A stretch of DNA of 64,000 nucleotides from Lates calcarifer (taxonomy: Eukaryota > Chordata > Actinopteri > Centropomidae). Positions within the stretch are counted from its first letter, which is position 1. Each line of letters starts with the position of its first letter. Below are positions 47,201-54,402 of the stretch, piece by piece. The translations under genes were made by a program, and so were the position numbers. The notes beneath the pieces were generated by a model that searched no databases, was not told the origin of the DNA, and was given only the letters and a program-made list of their open reading frames with translations. Where the stretch lies: contig NC_066855.1 of NCBI RefSeq assembly GCF_001640805.2, forward strand, positions 18,060,592 to 18,124,591, written 5' to 3'.

Positions 47201-48284
47201 TGCAGCAAACTCTGTGTTTGTGTGTGTGTGTGTGTGTGTGGAATCAAAGTCTTCATCTTCGTCTTCACAAAACTCTCTCAAAGCAAAGTTTGCTTTTGAT
47301 TCATAAGTTAGGGAGAAACTTTTGTGGAACCTACAACTGTATTTGTGAAAACAAAAACAAAACCACTGTTTTCTAAGAGCATCCAGTCCAGTCCAGTGTG
47401 TTAGTCCGTTCCTTAACACTTCCCTCCTCTGTCTGTGGCTCTCAGCTCTGAGCCCACTGGTTCCTACTGAAGACGTAAATCTTTAAAAATGATTTACTAA
47501 TGTCCAACATTAGTAAGATCATGTTTGTGAATGTCCATGATGGAGCGAGTGATGGAGTTAGACCACTGATCACAGGTGAGATGAGACACTGTTTGCCTGT
47601 TGATGATTTAGATTTAGATTGTTGACAACAGACATTAAACCTGCTGAGAGACTATAAACACAAAGTAGCTGATTTTTATAAATGTCAGCACACCGCCTGA
47701 ATGTTTTCAGAGTTTGTCCCAGCTGTGCTGATGTTACAGCCTTTCTTTTCAGCAAGTTTATATCTGAGTTTATTACATGAACGTGTCACTTTTTACCCTC
47801 CAAGAAACGCTAACATTAGCTATCATTACTGGCAGAGAGAGAAGTTGCTGCTCGTTAGCCTGACTGTTTGTCTACAGTAATCAGGAGGATGCTATGTTTC
47901 ATGGTAGTATTCATTTATAGAAGTTACTTGTTTGTTACTTGTTTCTTGAAGTCTTGTTTTTGTCATGCTTACAAATATTTTTTGTCCAGTTTTCATTGAC
48001 GAAATCGACACCGTCTCTGACCTCTCCTCCTCTTTCTTCACCAGCTTCTCTGCTCGTCTCACCTCCTGCCCTGATCCTCTCCTTCTCCTAATTTTCTTCT
48101 CCTTTGATTCTCCTCCTAAGCTCTTGCTCTCATCTTTCCTCTCCTCACTTCTCCTCCTCCTCTTTGCTCTGAGGCAATCAATGTTTCAGTCTTGTATGGA
48201 AGCCACACACACGGTTATCCCCCAGCTTTCTCACTTGACTTGCCTGCGCTGCACCGACAAACAAAAAACAGTCTTTTCAATACT

Positions 48285-48324
<40 letters not shown>

Positions 48325-51300
48325 CAGCTTTCTACTGATTTCAGGCTGTTTGACCTGAGGACCAGCTGTTTGGTGTGTGACAGTGTGTCAACAGTGTCAG
48401 ACTTGTAGCACTATAAGCCCTCACAAACACACATATTCACACGCACACACAGAGCACAACCTGCCTTTAGCGCAACACTGACCCCTGCTGGTCATTTTGT
48501 GTAAATTCTTATTAACAAGCTGCAAAATAACAGAAATTAAAAGACGATAAGGTGCCATGAATATTTAAGGGGGGGGGGGGGCAACTTCAGAACTTGTTAA
48601 TGTCCTCAGATCATTAAGGCCCTGAGGCTCATTAGGGTCAATCACTTTTAGAGACCCACAGCTCATTAACACAAAGGGCACGTAAAGACATGGAGCTCAT
48701 TAACAACCACTCAGCATTACTCAGGGATTATATTGAGTCTGTAGAGCAGGAGACAGTAACAGTTCTTGTAGAATAACTATGGTATTTTTGAACCTGGGTC
48801 TTATTTTCCCATGTGATTGGGTTGTAGCCGGCCAACGTGAACAGCTGCTGCAATATCCACATACAAGAATGTCCACTCAAATGGCCATAGGTTCAGGTGG
48901 ACGCTGACAGGTTCAGATTATTATTATAAGTGTCTGACAGCATTATGGATAGGACCTACAGAGCTCCTACAGAGATGGAGCTTTTTATTAAAAGAGTAAG
49001 ATCCTTAATCAGAAACATCACTATGTACCATTACCACACAGTTTACAGAGTAGAACACAGGAGCTGCTGGAATACCACTGCCTCCATCTGTTGGTTGGTT
49101 TGTGTTATTGCATGAAATAAAAATGTCATACACATATAATTATAACCTGAGCCTGCCAGTGGAAAAAACAAGCACTTTGAAACTAAAGATTACAATGAGT
49201 GTAGAACCTGAAGCTTTAATCCAGTAACACTGATATCAACATTCAAAAACATTACTCTATCTTAAAATGAGTTGTGTCACCCTCACACAGTCCACCCTCA
49301 CATGTGGAGACAGCTGTAATTCCAGATCACAGGCACAAGAGGGAGCCAGAGGATTTCATTTAGACCTCAGCAGTCCTGATAATGAGGCCTGAGGTAGACA
49401 TCTGATCTCTGGAAGCTCATAATTTAAAGACTAACCTCTAAGAGCTAATTTGAGACATCTGTGACCAGTGTTGATCCACAAAATTTCCACAATTTAACAT
49501 TTTAAGTTAATCACTTGAAACAGTGGACCAGATTGAATTAAAGTTAAACTGGCTCTTTGGATCTTTTGATTTATTTCCAACGGTAACGGTAAAAGTAGCT
49601 GATGGATATTGAGAAGCAGCAGCTACTGAAGCTTGTAGATGAGTGTTGAAGTTTCTTAGTTCATTAGAGTCTTGTTTCTGGATGATAACAGACAGTAAAG
49701 TTTGAGCAGTTGAGATGGAGAGACTGAAACTGACTGAGCTCCTCCGTGAGACCTCGAGTTCAGACTAGTTCCAAAAATGCATAACAAGCGCCAACTGCAA
49801 ACGGCAGCACCGTCATGACATAAACTTCATCAGCGACGACCTGTTTCTGCCTGCGTGATGTTCAGTTTGTTCTTTTGAGTCTGCTCACTGGAACCAAACC
49901 ATCTGCCATCCGTTGCCAACCACAAGACGGCCCTGACCTCTTTTCAGCTGGTGGTTTCTGAAGCCAAGAACCAGCCTCATGTAGAACAGAGAGGGTAGGA
50001 TGGAACTGATGCTGCTGGAATATCAAACACTCACTCTTTTTTCCTTTTTGTCTCCTTTCTGTTCAGTGTTTTACTGGACGTGAACCGAGCAAAACCAATA
50101 AATGCTTCAGAATATATTTAACAACCACAAATTCCTCAGCTGATCTCAGCAGAACTAGTTTCAGGCACTGTACAACTTTTAAATGGAATTGCCTGCAAAA
50201 TGCCTGTAGGCTAGATTTATTATCTGATGGTTTTTATGACTCTTGTAATTGTTTTTTTCTAGTTATTTGTCGATTGGGATTGTCTGACCTTGTTTGTGTC
50301 ACTTTTGTGTTCTGCCTGGTGGTGTGGTGCATGTGAAAGCAGCCTGAGAGAAAACATTTCTATTGATTCTTCCTACATATCAGATCTGTCTTCATTAGAT
50401 GCACAGACATTAGATTTTTTACTGTAATGCTGATGAAAATGTCACACTGAGCATTAGTAAAAACAACAATGCTATCTCCTTTATTTTTCATTTATTCCAC
50501 ATCAGGTGGTTGTAAATTTGCCAGAAGTGATAACTGCCAAACTCTTGTTCATGTTTATATACTTTAACATTTATCAGCCTCAGGTTTATTAATACACACA
50601 TACACACACGCAGGCCTTACGATGCTGTTGAGGTCCGAGTCAAAGCTCCCAATGTGGTGTGTGGTGTTGCTGTTGGTGTTGATAGACACGGTTGTGATGG
50701 CGCCCCCCAGTGGCTCCAGACCCTCCTCATCCCACATGTAGGTTCCCCCAGACCCACAGCTGTCAGATGGGGACAGATCCAGGGACGAACCACCCTACAA
50801 AGTAAAGAGGAGGACGCAGATGAACACAAGGTTTGTACGTTTCTTCAGTGATGCCTGCACTTGATGTCTTTATTTAAAGTATTTCACATTTTTCACATCA
50901 TCCCAAATAGAAAAAACGTTTCTCGTGTGCATTAGTCTCAAACTGTTTTACTATTTACATTTGGCATGTTGAATTGTACTAGCCTGTGCAAACAGTGCTG
51001 TACAAATAAAATTTGACAGAGAGGCTGATACAGCGACAAGGGGAGACATTTTGAAAGTCAGAAGTAGAAGAATTAAAAAAGCTTCTTCCCTCAGAAGTTT
51101 TAATGCAGCAGCAACCAACCATCTGTTCCTCTCTGCTGGATAATTTAAAAGCTGTCTGGTCAACACCGCTCCTGATAGGATGACATTAGAAACTGCTTCT
51201 ACACCCTGTGAACCCATGTGTCACTCTGTCCTAACCATCTATGGGTGGGGTTAAAATACCTGCCGCTGCAACTGCTGCACCTGTAAACAGTGAGTCAGGT

Positions 51301-54300
51301 ATCATGACACTCCACATACTTTCAACTGTAATATTTCATCTTTTTAAATGACATAACTGCATGTCATAACAAGCTAGCAAGCCACACTTGGTTGGCAAGA
51401 AACTGAATTCACATTATTAAGGAAACAATGACCAGTGGAAATCTAATTAGCTGCTAAATGTAGCTTCTTTTTACAGATGGTGATTGTGTTGTAAATGCGC
51501 AAGAGTTTTCTGCCAATCTGATTTATTGGTTTATTGATTTTTGTCACAGTACCTGGTCATGATAATCTGGCTGACTGGACCTTCTTCGGCGTGACAGTTG
51601 GGTCAGACGATGTTCCCCTCGCTCACCTGGAGGTAGACATTTTTTAAATTAGTTTACCAAATGTTTCTTAACTTTTTCCTGACCCATGCATTAATTATAA
51701 AAAACTCACCACTTAGTCTCATGGCAGCCCAGTCCATACCGTCGTCCAGAAAACAGAGTCCCGTGGCCTTAGTAACACCGTTAATAGCTGACTTGTCGTC
51801 ATCAAACCTGGCACATGATTGGTCAAGCCCTGAGTCGTCCTCGTCATTTTTGGAGGAGAGGAGCATTATTCCAACTCCTCCGTTTCCTGCAAACACGAGG
51901 AATCACTGGTTTCCATTGGCTGTCATGAGAAGAACACTGATTGATGCCTATAAATGTTATATTAATATATGTGTTTTTCTGAGCATTTTTACCGAGATTG
52001 TCAAAGTCATCCATATACTCCTGACTGGTATCGTTTCTATCCAGAGAGGAGGTTGAAGACAGGGACATGTCCTCCAGTGTCTCCCCCACAATTGACACCT
52101 CTGCCTGGGATACTGGCTCTGTTGACAGCCCCTCTGTCTCTGGAGCCTCTGGGGTACTTTCTGATTTGGGGGTAAAGAGAAGAAGATTAAGAGACATTTG
52201 AGTTTAGACATTTGAGATAAAATATTAGACATGGAAAAAATAAGAACAGAGGGATGACATGACAGGAAGAGATGCAATAGAAGATGAAAAGACATAAAAG
52301 AAGAAGAAAGAAAGGAGATGAAATGAGAAATTTGCACTTATTAATCAAGAGGTGAGATATGACGATAAAATTAAATGAATTATGAAATTTGGGGAGATTT
52401 TAAATGAACAAAGATGATGGAAAATTAGCTTACAGATAACACAAGATGTGATGAGATAAAAGACACAAAATGACATGAATGATGAGATTTGATATTAGAA
52501 TATGAGAAGAGATAAAGGTAGATAAGATGCAAGATTTGAGATGAAATGTGAGTGATGAAAAATGATTTAAATGTCTAAGATTATGTGATGACACAAGATA
52601 AAATACAACATTAATTAGAATATTTAATGAAAACATGAAAAAAGATAACAAGAAAGATGATATAAGGTTAGATGAGATGAAATGGGATGAGAGTTTAGAG
52701 ATTCCAGATGAAGTAATAAATAAAATGCGAGATCTATGAGATGAGTTTAGATTTAATTTAAAGATTTTATTTTATCAAAATGATGATGAGATATGAGATA
52801 TGAAGATGAAATTAAATGTGATGAGAGATAAGCTATTTGAGATCAGGAAGGAAATGAAACATGGCAAGAGATGAGATGAGATAAAAGTGATGAAATATGA
52901 CATGTTTTTTTTTTTTTTAGATTTTAGGATATGAGATGAGATTGAGAAGAAAAATGAAGAATGAGATCAGACTTGTCAAGATGAAAAATGAATGAGAACT
53001 AATCTCATACCTGGGCTGTTTTCTGTAGTAGAGGGAATCTCTACTGAGTTCCTCTGTCCCGTTAATCCTTGGTTCACTTCTGGGTCACCACCAGACACAT
53101 TGGTTGGGGTTACCCGGAGGGGGCGGGACTGCTTGATAAGTGACGGGCGTGACAGCTTATAGCTGATGCCACTGGGTTTAGCCGGAGGGCCGAGGCTGGT
53201 TAGCAGGGGTTTCTTTAAGGCAGAGGGGGGTAGGAGGGAGGGGATGCTAACCCCTGACCTCCCTGAAGCAACAGCACTTTGAACTTTGACCCCTCCACCT
53301 CTACCTCCTCCTTCTGGACTCTGGCTGGTAACAGGTGATTTTGTCAAGCTGCCTCTGGATGGAGGCTGAGCAGAAGAAGCTGTTAGCTCTTTAAGTCCTC
53401 GTTCAGCAGCCCTGTTGATGGAGTAGGAACGGGTGACAGTGGGGGAGCGAGGGAGGGAAGAGGAGGAGGTGGAGGAGGGGGTGAGGGTGGGGGAGGGCTG
53501 CTGTCGGACCTGGGTGAGGCTACGTGACCGAAACCTGTCGCTCTCAGTGAGTTGGACTGATGGAGCAGACCCAAGGCTGTCACTGGAGTATGAGCGACTG
53601 GCTGCTGCTTTCTTTTGGAGGGGGGAACCAGATCGAGAACCAGGACCAGAGCCTGGCCTAGAACTACTGGGACGAGGAAAATTCTGAGGCCGTCTTAGAT
53701 AACCATTGGTTCCGCTCCGTGGTTTAGATCCAGGAAGACCATTTAGGGTCTGTTTTGTGCCGTTGGTCAGTCCAGATGCAGTCTGGCTTGGTTTGGAACC
53801 ATGAGATCCGCTTTTAGAACCAGGAAGAGTTCTGGGGCTGGACTGTGGTAATGGCATTGATGTGGATGTCACAGGTTGGCCAAAACCACGCCCCTTTCCT
53901 GCAGAGGAGGTCGTCGTTTTTTTGGCATCACGCTGGGACACCACTGGTGATCCATGTGGTCGTTGGGAATAATACTGATGGATGTTGTTACCGGAGCGGT
54001 TCTGCCCAACATTCCCGTCCTTTCCTCTTCTCAATTCCCCCTCTTCATCCACCCCTCCATCCTCCATCGTCCCATTTTCTTTCCTCAATTTCATGGTGAA
54101 TGAAGTCGGCACTCTGATGAATCCATTCTGCTTAACAGAGGAGGGAGGCGCAGTTAAACTCCCGTTGACCCCCGCCGGGCCAGGATGATGGTAGAACCCG
54201 TTAGTGAGGCGGGTGCTGGTCACTGCAGTGCTGGTGAAGGTGCCGGTGTTAGCAGTTGGACCCATCTGGGCACCACTGGGGGCTGTGGCAGATTTGGGCC

Positions 54301-54373
54301 TCAAACCGAATTTGGGCAACCTGGAAACCATGGTGGGCATGGCAGGAGGGTCGACGAGAGGAGGGGCTGACAT
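30785..54373 (-). CDS. ccser2: Coiled-coil serine-rich protein 2-like, 15 coding exons (1066 residues)
   Basis: Joined coding exons (transcript order): 54373-53011, 52160-51993, 51886-51710, 51626-51553, 50794-50621, 44673-44583, 43471-43387, 42711-42616, 42439-42325, 41250-41167, 41004-40918, 40674-40549, 39821-39755, 37892-37853, 31238-30785. They total 3201 bases with an open frame. CCSER2 (FAM190B/GCAP14) is a Ser-rich scaffold reported at microtubule plus ends and in cell migration and neurodevelopment (family knowledge). Residues 1-454 are basic and Ser/Pro/Gly-rich; 455-594 are acidic then Arg-rich; 595-682 hold the most conserved signatures; about 755-781 and 810-838 are predicted coiled coils; 839-880 contain Q-T-P-W-R; 881-1066 are a basic, proline-rich tail. 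The protein is longer than the roughly 830-residue human CCSER2 I recall. The paralogue CCSER1 is the main alternative. Confidence 0.85.
32995..33045 (-). repeat. Tc1-like terminal sequence in ccser2 intron
   Basis: TTCACTTCACCTGTCAGTGG then TTTTAATGTTGTGGCTAATT-GG is the reverse complement of the element end at 18049-18095. A second, inverted and solitary copy of the same Tc1-like family lies in intron 14. No transposase sequence adjoins it. Confidence 0.65.
34631..34830 (+). repeat. tRNA-derived SINE
   Basis: A box A-like TAGCCGAATGGCTGGG at 34641-34656 and a box B-like GGATCGACTCC at 34700-34710 stand at tRNA-like spacing. They are followed by a CCCCCACTCTCTCTCTCCCT body and an A-rich end (GTGAAAAGCCCAAAAAAAAT). 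Structure is that of a fish tRNA-derived SINE; the lack of an intact cloverleaf argues against a working tRNA gene. Confidence 0.75.
35076..35125. repeat. (GT)n followed by a 13-base G run
   Basis: About 17 GT units, then TATT and 13 consecutive G residues. The G run lies on the non-template side of no known exon. Confidence 0.93.
35278..35490. repeat. Purine-rich tract
   Basis: GA-rich on the plus strand, so pyrimidine-rich in the ccser2 transcript. The opposite-strand frames here are low-complexity Leu/Ser/Pro. Confidence 0.75.
37853..37892 (-). CDS. ccser2: ccser2 coding exon 14 (40-base small exon)
   Basis: Follows a long pyrimidine tract and CTCGCCCAG, and ends GCATG|GTACGG. It is phase 1 at its start and phase 2 at its end, exactly what is needed to link exon 13 (phase 1 end) with exon 15 (1-base start); without it the two cannot be joined in frame. 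It encodes V-E-K-L-V-L-Y-F-N-D-T-A, a hydrophobic/acidic element. I cannot recall the mammalian equivalent, so the support is splice signals plus phase. Confidence 0.72.
38767..38879. repeat. Long imperfect hairpin
   Basis: The left arm at 38767-38814 ends AAACAAACAAACTCTGATGCC. The right arm at 38841-38879 starts GGCATCAGAGTTTGTTTTTA. The stem is about 40 bases with a 26-base loop, continuing out to CATGGTCACATTAAATC / TTTAATATGATCATG. It sits in ccser2 intron 13, next to the repeat at 38929-39060. Confidence 0.7.
38929..39060 (+). repeat. Dispersed repeat (GTGACCTTTGAC family), copy 1
   Basis: CAGTGACCTTTGACACTGAT, ATGTAATCAGTTCATCTTTG-AGTCCAAGTG and AACTTGAAGAGATTCCTC are phrases of a widespread teleost repeat. 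A second copy lies at 59289-59425 (CAGTGACCTTTGACCTCTGA, TTGGTTCATCTTTGAGATCC). Confidence 0.65.
39755..39821 (-). CDS. ccser2: ccser2 coding exon 13 (basic proline exon)
   Basis: 67 bases, phase 0 to phase 1. Acceptor CCACCCTGGCAG, donor AAAAA|GTGAGT. It encodes Y-Q-R-S-R-P-Y-R-G-R-P-R-P-S-I-P-S-H-L-A-R-K, highly basic. Found from splice sites and an open phase rather than from a long frame. It lies in a GA-rich neighbourhood (39650-39930 plus strand), which gives the transcript a long pyrimidine tract before the exon. Confidence 0.78.
40520..40542. repeat. (GT)n microsatellite at the exon 12 donor
   Basis: About 11 units; in the ccser2 transcript this is a CA repeat starting 7 bases into intron 12, right after GTAAGGA. 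Confidence 0.92.
40549..40674 (-). CDS. ccser2: ccser2 coding exon 12 (QTPWR segment)
   Basis: 42 codons, phase 0 at both ends with the acceptor GAGAGCAG at 40675-40676. A better-looking acceptor (TTCCCACAG, start 40661) would need a 1-base overhang that exon 11 does not supply. The donor is CACACT|GTAAGG. It encodes C-R-C-Q-E-M-T-G-K-M and V-A-S-Q-T-P-W-R-E-H-T, matching the Cys-rich lead and Y-T-Q-T-P-W-R-R of human CCSER2. A CA repeat lies in the intron 7 bases after the donor. Confidence 0.85.
40918..41004 (-). CDS. ccser2: ccser2 coding exon 11 (coiled-coil 2)
   Basis: 29 codons, phase 0 at both ends. Acceptor GTGTTTAG; the donor CAGCTG|GTCTGT is weak but is the option that fits phase and homology. 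It encodes L-L-Q-E-V-Q-Q-L-R-E-E-L-R-S-R-D-R-T-I-A, aligned with L-L-N-E-I-K-Q-L-K-D-E-I-K-K-K-D-E-K-I of human CCSER2. A clear coiled coil. Confidence 0.93.
41167..41250 (-). CDS. ccser2: ccser2 coding exon 10 (acidic linker)
   Basis: 28 codons, phase 0 at both ends. It encodes E-E-D-V-D-D-D-T-L-T-T-D-T-L-S-P-E-A-N-D-S-S. The donor CACAG|GTTTAG is mediocre. The acceptor TTGTTCAG is directly preceded by about 15 TG units (41259-41288) instead of a pyrimidine tract, so inclusion is likely to be regulated or inefficient; skipping keeps the frame and joins the two coiled-coil exons. Confidence 0.9.
41259..41288. repeat. (CA)n microsatellite at the exon 10 acceptor
   Basis: About 15 units; in the ccser2 transcript this is a (UG)n run occupying the polypyrimidine-tract position, 8 bases before exon 10. 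Confidence 0.95.
41318..41870 (+). mobile_element. L2-like LINE 3' end in ccser2 intron 9
   Basis: Opposite in orientation to ccser2. Degenerate translation shows A-L-H-W-P-P-V-T near 41328, H-K-A-L-S-R-L-R-P-S-Y near 41370, R-K-K-I-M-D-A-A-F near 41445, L-K-L-W-N near 41485 and V-D-I-R-E-V-S-S-I-N-I-F-K near 41505. This is the far C-terminal end of an L2-type polymerase, followed by a 3' UTR ending GTGCTATACAAACACAG. Only the last few hundred bases of the element are present. Confidence 0.75.
42325..42439 (-). CDS. ccser2: ccser2 coding exon 9 (coiled-coil 1)
   Basis: 115 bases, phase 2 to phase 0. The acceptor TTTCCTCTCAG is excellent; the donor is CTGCAG|GTGAGG. After a Ser/Pro lead it encodes E-E-L-A-E-D-C-S-A-V-R-S-Q-L-E-F-L-Q-R-L-L-L-Q, with heptad spacing of Leu/Val. 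It aligns with human M-V-Q-D-C-T-A-V-K-T-Q-L-L-K-L-K-R-L-L. Predicted coiled coil for self-association or partner binding. Confidence 0.95.
42616..42711 (-). CDS. ccser2: ccser2 coding exon 8
   Basis: 96 bases, phase 2 at both ends. Acceptor GTCCCCACAG, donor TCAAG|GTGACT. It encodes S-D-F-Q-C-Y-N-L-T-E-D-P-G-N-K-R followed by D-R-D-L-I-L-D-L-C-P-S. In frame, so potentially a cassette exon. No motif of known function. Confidence 0.85.
43387..43471 (-). CDS. ccser2: ccser2 coding exon 7
   Basis: 85 bases, phase 1 to phase 2. Acceptor AACTGTGCAG, donor GAAAG|GTGAGG. It encodes M-A-Q-W-R-R-R-Q-L-C-W-G-T-Q and an acidic H-N-D-N-E end. The W-R-R-R-Q element may correspond to the W-K-R-P-P-Q segment of mammalian members, but the surrounding His/Tyr-rich stretch I remember in mammals is not present. 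Confidence 0.85.
43750..44130. repeat. Decayed tandem repeat (GAACTGTTAGCTAA-like unit)
   Basis: GAACTGTTAACTCCTA, GAACTGTTAGCTTAA, GAACTGTTGTAGCTGCTAA, GGACTGTCAGGTAAAC, GGACTGTTAATTTAAC and GAACTGTTAGCAAC recur with TTTTAGTTCCTAAA-type connectors. It is an old, strongly diverged minisatellite within ccser2 intron 6. Confidence 0.6.
44583..44673 (-). CDS. ccser2: ccser2 coding exon 6
   Basis: 91 bases, phase 0 to phase 1. The acceptor CTCTTTCAG is good. The donor is CAGTG|GTGTGT, with CACA|GTGGTG an alternative in the same phase. It encodes D-I-L-N-N-L-D-S-C-D-L-E-D-D-D-L-M-L-D, closely matching human CCSER2, then A-E-D-A-S-L-H-S. Confidence 0.93.
45590..45840 (-). repeat. tRNA-like dispersed repeat, copy 3
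   Basis: Same family as 23890-24232 and 26930-27285: CATTATCTATACCACTTATC end, CTGGAGCCAATCCCAGCTAA, GAGTACCCAGAGAGAACCCA and CAACAGTGCTAACCACTGCA. It lacks part of the middle and the box B-proximal segment. A run of 10 G residues interrupts the GGTCGCGGGG phrase. Confidence 0.75.
46133..46159. repeat. Perfect 10-base stem hairpin
   Basis: CTAAAGCCTG, loop CTCGAGA, CAGGCTTTAG. Intronic. No T or A tract follows that would suggest a terminator or a snRNA. Confidence 0.7.
46738..47050. repeat. Purine-rich tract with a 10-base G run
   Basis: GA-rich on the plus strand for about 300 bases; the G run is at 46836-46845. In the ccser2 transcript it is a long pyrimidine stretch. Confidence 0.75.
48287..48321. 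repeat. (CA)n microsatellite
   Basis: About 17 units, next to a pyrimidine-rich stretch at 48020-48170. Confidence 0.93.
48921..49112 (-). repeat. Foldback-element arm, second locus
   Basis: TATAAGTGTCTGACAG, CTTTTTATTAAAAGAGTA-AGATCCTT, AGAACACAGGAGCTGCTGGA and GTTGGTTTGTGTTATT match the reverse complement of 5785-5940 in order. Only one arm is present here. Confidence 0.65.
50621..50794 (-). CDS. ccser2: ccser2 coding exon 5 (family signature)
   Basis: 58 codons, phase 0 at both ends. Acceptor CTTTGTAG, donor ATC|GTAAGG. It carries the hallmark S-S-L-D-L-S-P-S-D-S followed by G-T-Y-M-W-D-E-E-G-L-E-P-L-G, nearly identical to human CCSER2, then a Thr/Asn-rich insert and G-S-F-D-S-D-L-N-S-I. 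This is the strongest family identifier in the window. Confidence 0.96.
51553..51626 (-). CDS. ccser2: ccser2 coding exon 4
   Basis: 74 bases, phase 1 to phase 0. The acceptor TACCTCCAG precedes GTGAGCG; the donor is CCAG|GTACTG. It encodes 25 residues including H-R-L-T-Q-L-S-R-R-R-R-S-S-Q, a strongly basic R4 stretch that could be a basophilic kinase site. Too short to appear as a significant reading frame; found from splice sites and phase. Confidence 0.87.
51710..51886 (-). CDS. ccser2: ccser2 coding exon 3
   Basis: 59 codons, phase 1 at both ends. Acceptor GTTTGCAG, donor AGTG|GTGAGT. It encodes G-G-V-G-I-M-L-L-S-S-K-N-D-E-D-D-S, a D-D-D-K-S patch and D-D-G-M-D-W-A-A-M-R-L-S. The exon is a multiple of three and could be skipped without a frameshift. 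Confidence 0.87.
51993..52160 (-). CDS. ccser2: ccser2 coding exon 2
   Basis: 56 codons, phase 1 at both ends. The acceptor AATCAG follows CTTCTTCTCTTTACCCCC; the donor is CTCG|GTAAAA. It encodes an acidic linker ending D-M-S-L-S-S-T-S-S-L-D-R-N-D-T-S, aligned with D-I-S-L-S-S-L-S-S-S-D-K-N-D-L-S of human CCSER2, then M-D-D-F-D-N-L. Potential casein-kinase-type phosphorylation cluster (inference from composition). Confidence 0.92.
52195..52960. repeat. Decayed GATGA/GAGATA repeat filling ccser2 intron 1
   Basis: Nearly the whole 850-base intron between coding exons 1 and 2 is built from variants of GATGAGATA, GAGATGAAAT and AAGATGAAAT on the plus strand. The transcript is therefore rich in UCAUCUC/AUUUCAUC. 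The strand bias is consistent throughout, indicating origin from one tandem repeat. Confidence 0.75.
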
Positions 54374-54402
54374 CAGACCCTGCCCACTTCACCATGGAGA
54401 CA
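53011..54402 (-). CDS. ccser2: ccser2 coding exon 1 (with short 5' UTR)
   Basis: The acceptor is probably CTTGCTCAG at 54403-54404, leaving 29 bases of leader before the first ATG (54373). The donor is CCCAG|GTATGA, phase 1. It encodes 454 residues. The start M-S-A-P-P has a weak context; M12 and especially M15 (ACCATGG) are better. V-S-R-L-P-K-F-G matches the conserved S-K-L-P-K-Y-G start of the family. T-R-S-Y-S-I-N-R-A matches T-R-S-H-S-F-N-R-A of human CCSER2, and S-Y-K-L-S-R-P-S-L-I-K matches the last conserved patch of the serine-rich region. Rich in Ser, Pro, Gly and basic residues; probably disordered. Confidence 0.95.
54249..54395 (-). other. Upstream ORF overlapping the ccser2 start
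   Basis: If the transcript begins its exon at 54402, the first ATG met is at 54395-54393 (CCATGG). It opens a 48-codon frame in a different register that runs past all three candidate ccser2 starts and stops at 54249. Such an overlapping upstream frame would be expected to reduce translation from the downstream ATG by scanning ribosomes. The leader before this exon is not in view. Confidence 0.45.

Larger units (their letters stand above)
44674..50620 (-). other. ccser2 intron 5 (5.9 kb)
   Basis: Holds a tRNA-like repeat (45590-45840), a perfect 10-base hairpin (46133-46159), a purine tract (46738-47050), GT and CA microsatellites (47217-47240; 48287-48321), a 13-base G run (48569-48581) and a foldback-element arm (48921-49112). 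No extra exon with consistent phase was seen. Confidence 0.6.

Noticed and set aside
47965..48408. 147-codon plus-strand frame
   Set aside because: Runs through a pyrimidine tract and a CA microsatellite; no family similarity, and it lies antisense inside ccser2 intron 5.
50951..51217. 88-codon minus-strand frame between ccser2 exons 4 and 5
   Set aside because: No acceptor/donor pair in the right phase and no resemblance to the CCSER family; the plus strand there has a LINE/SINE-like GTGCTGTACAAATAAAATTT tail.
51957..52337. 126-codon minus-strand frame over ccser2 exon 2
   Set aside because: Out-of-frame shadow of exon 2 plus intron; the frame used by the spliced model matches the human family and this one does not.
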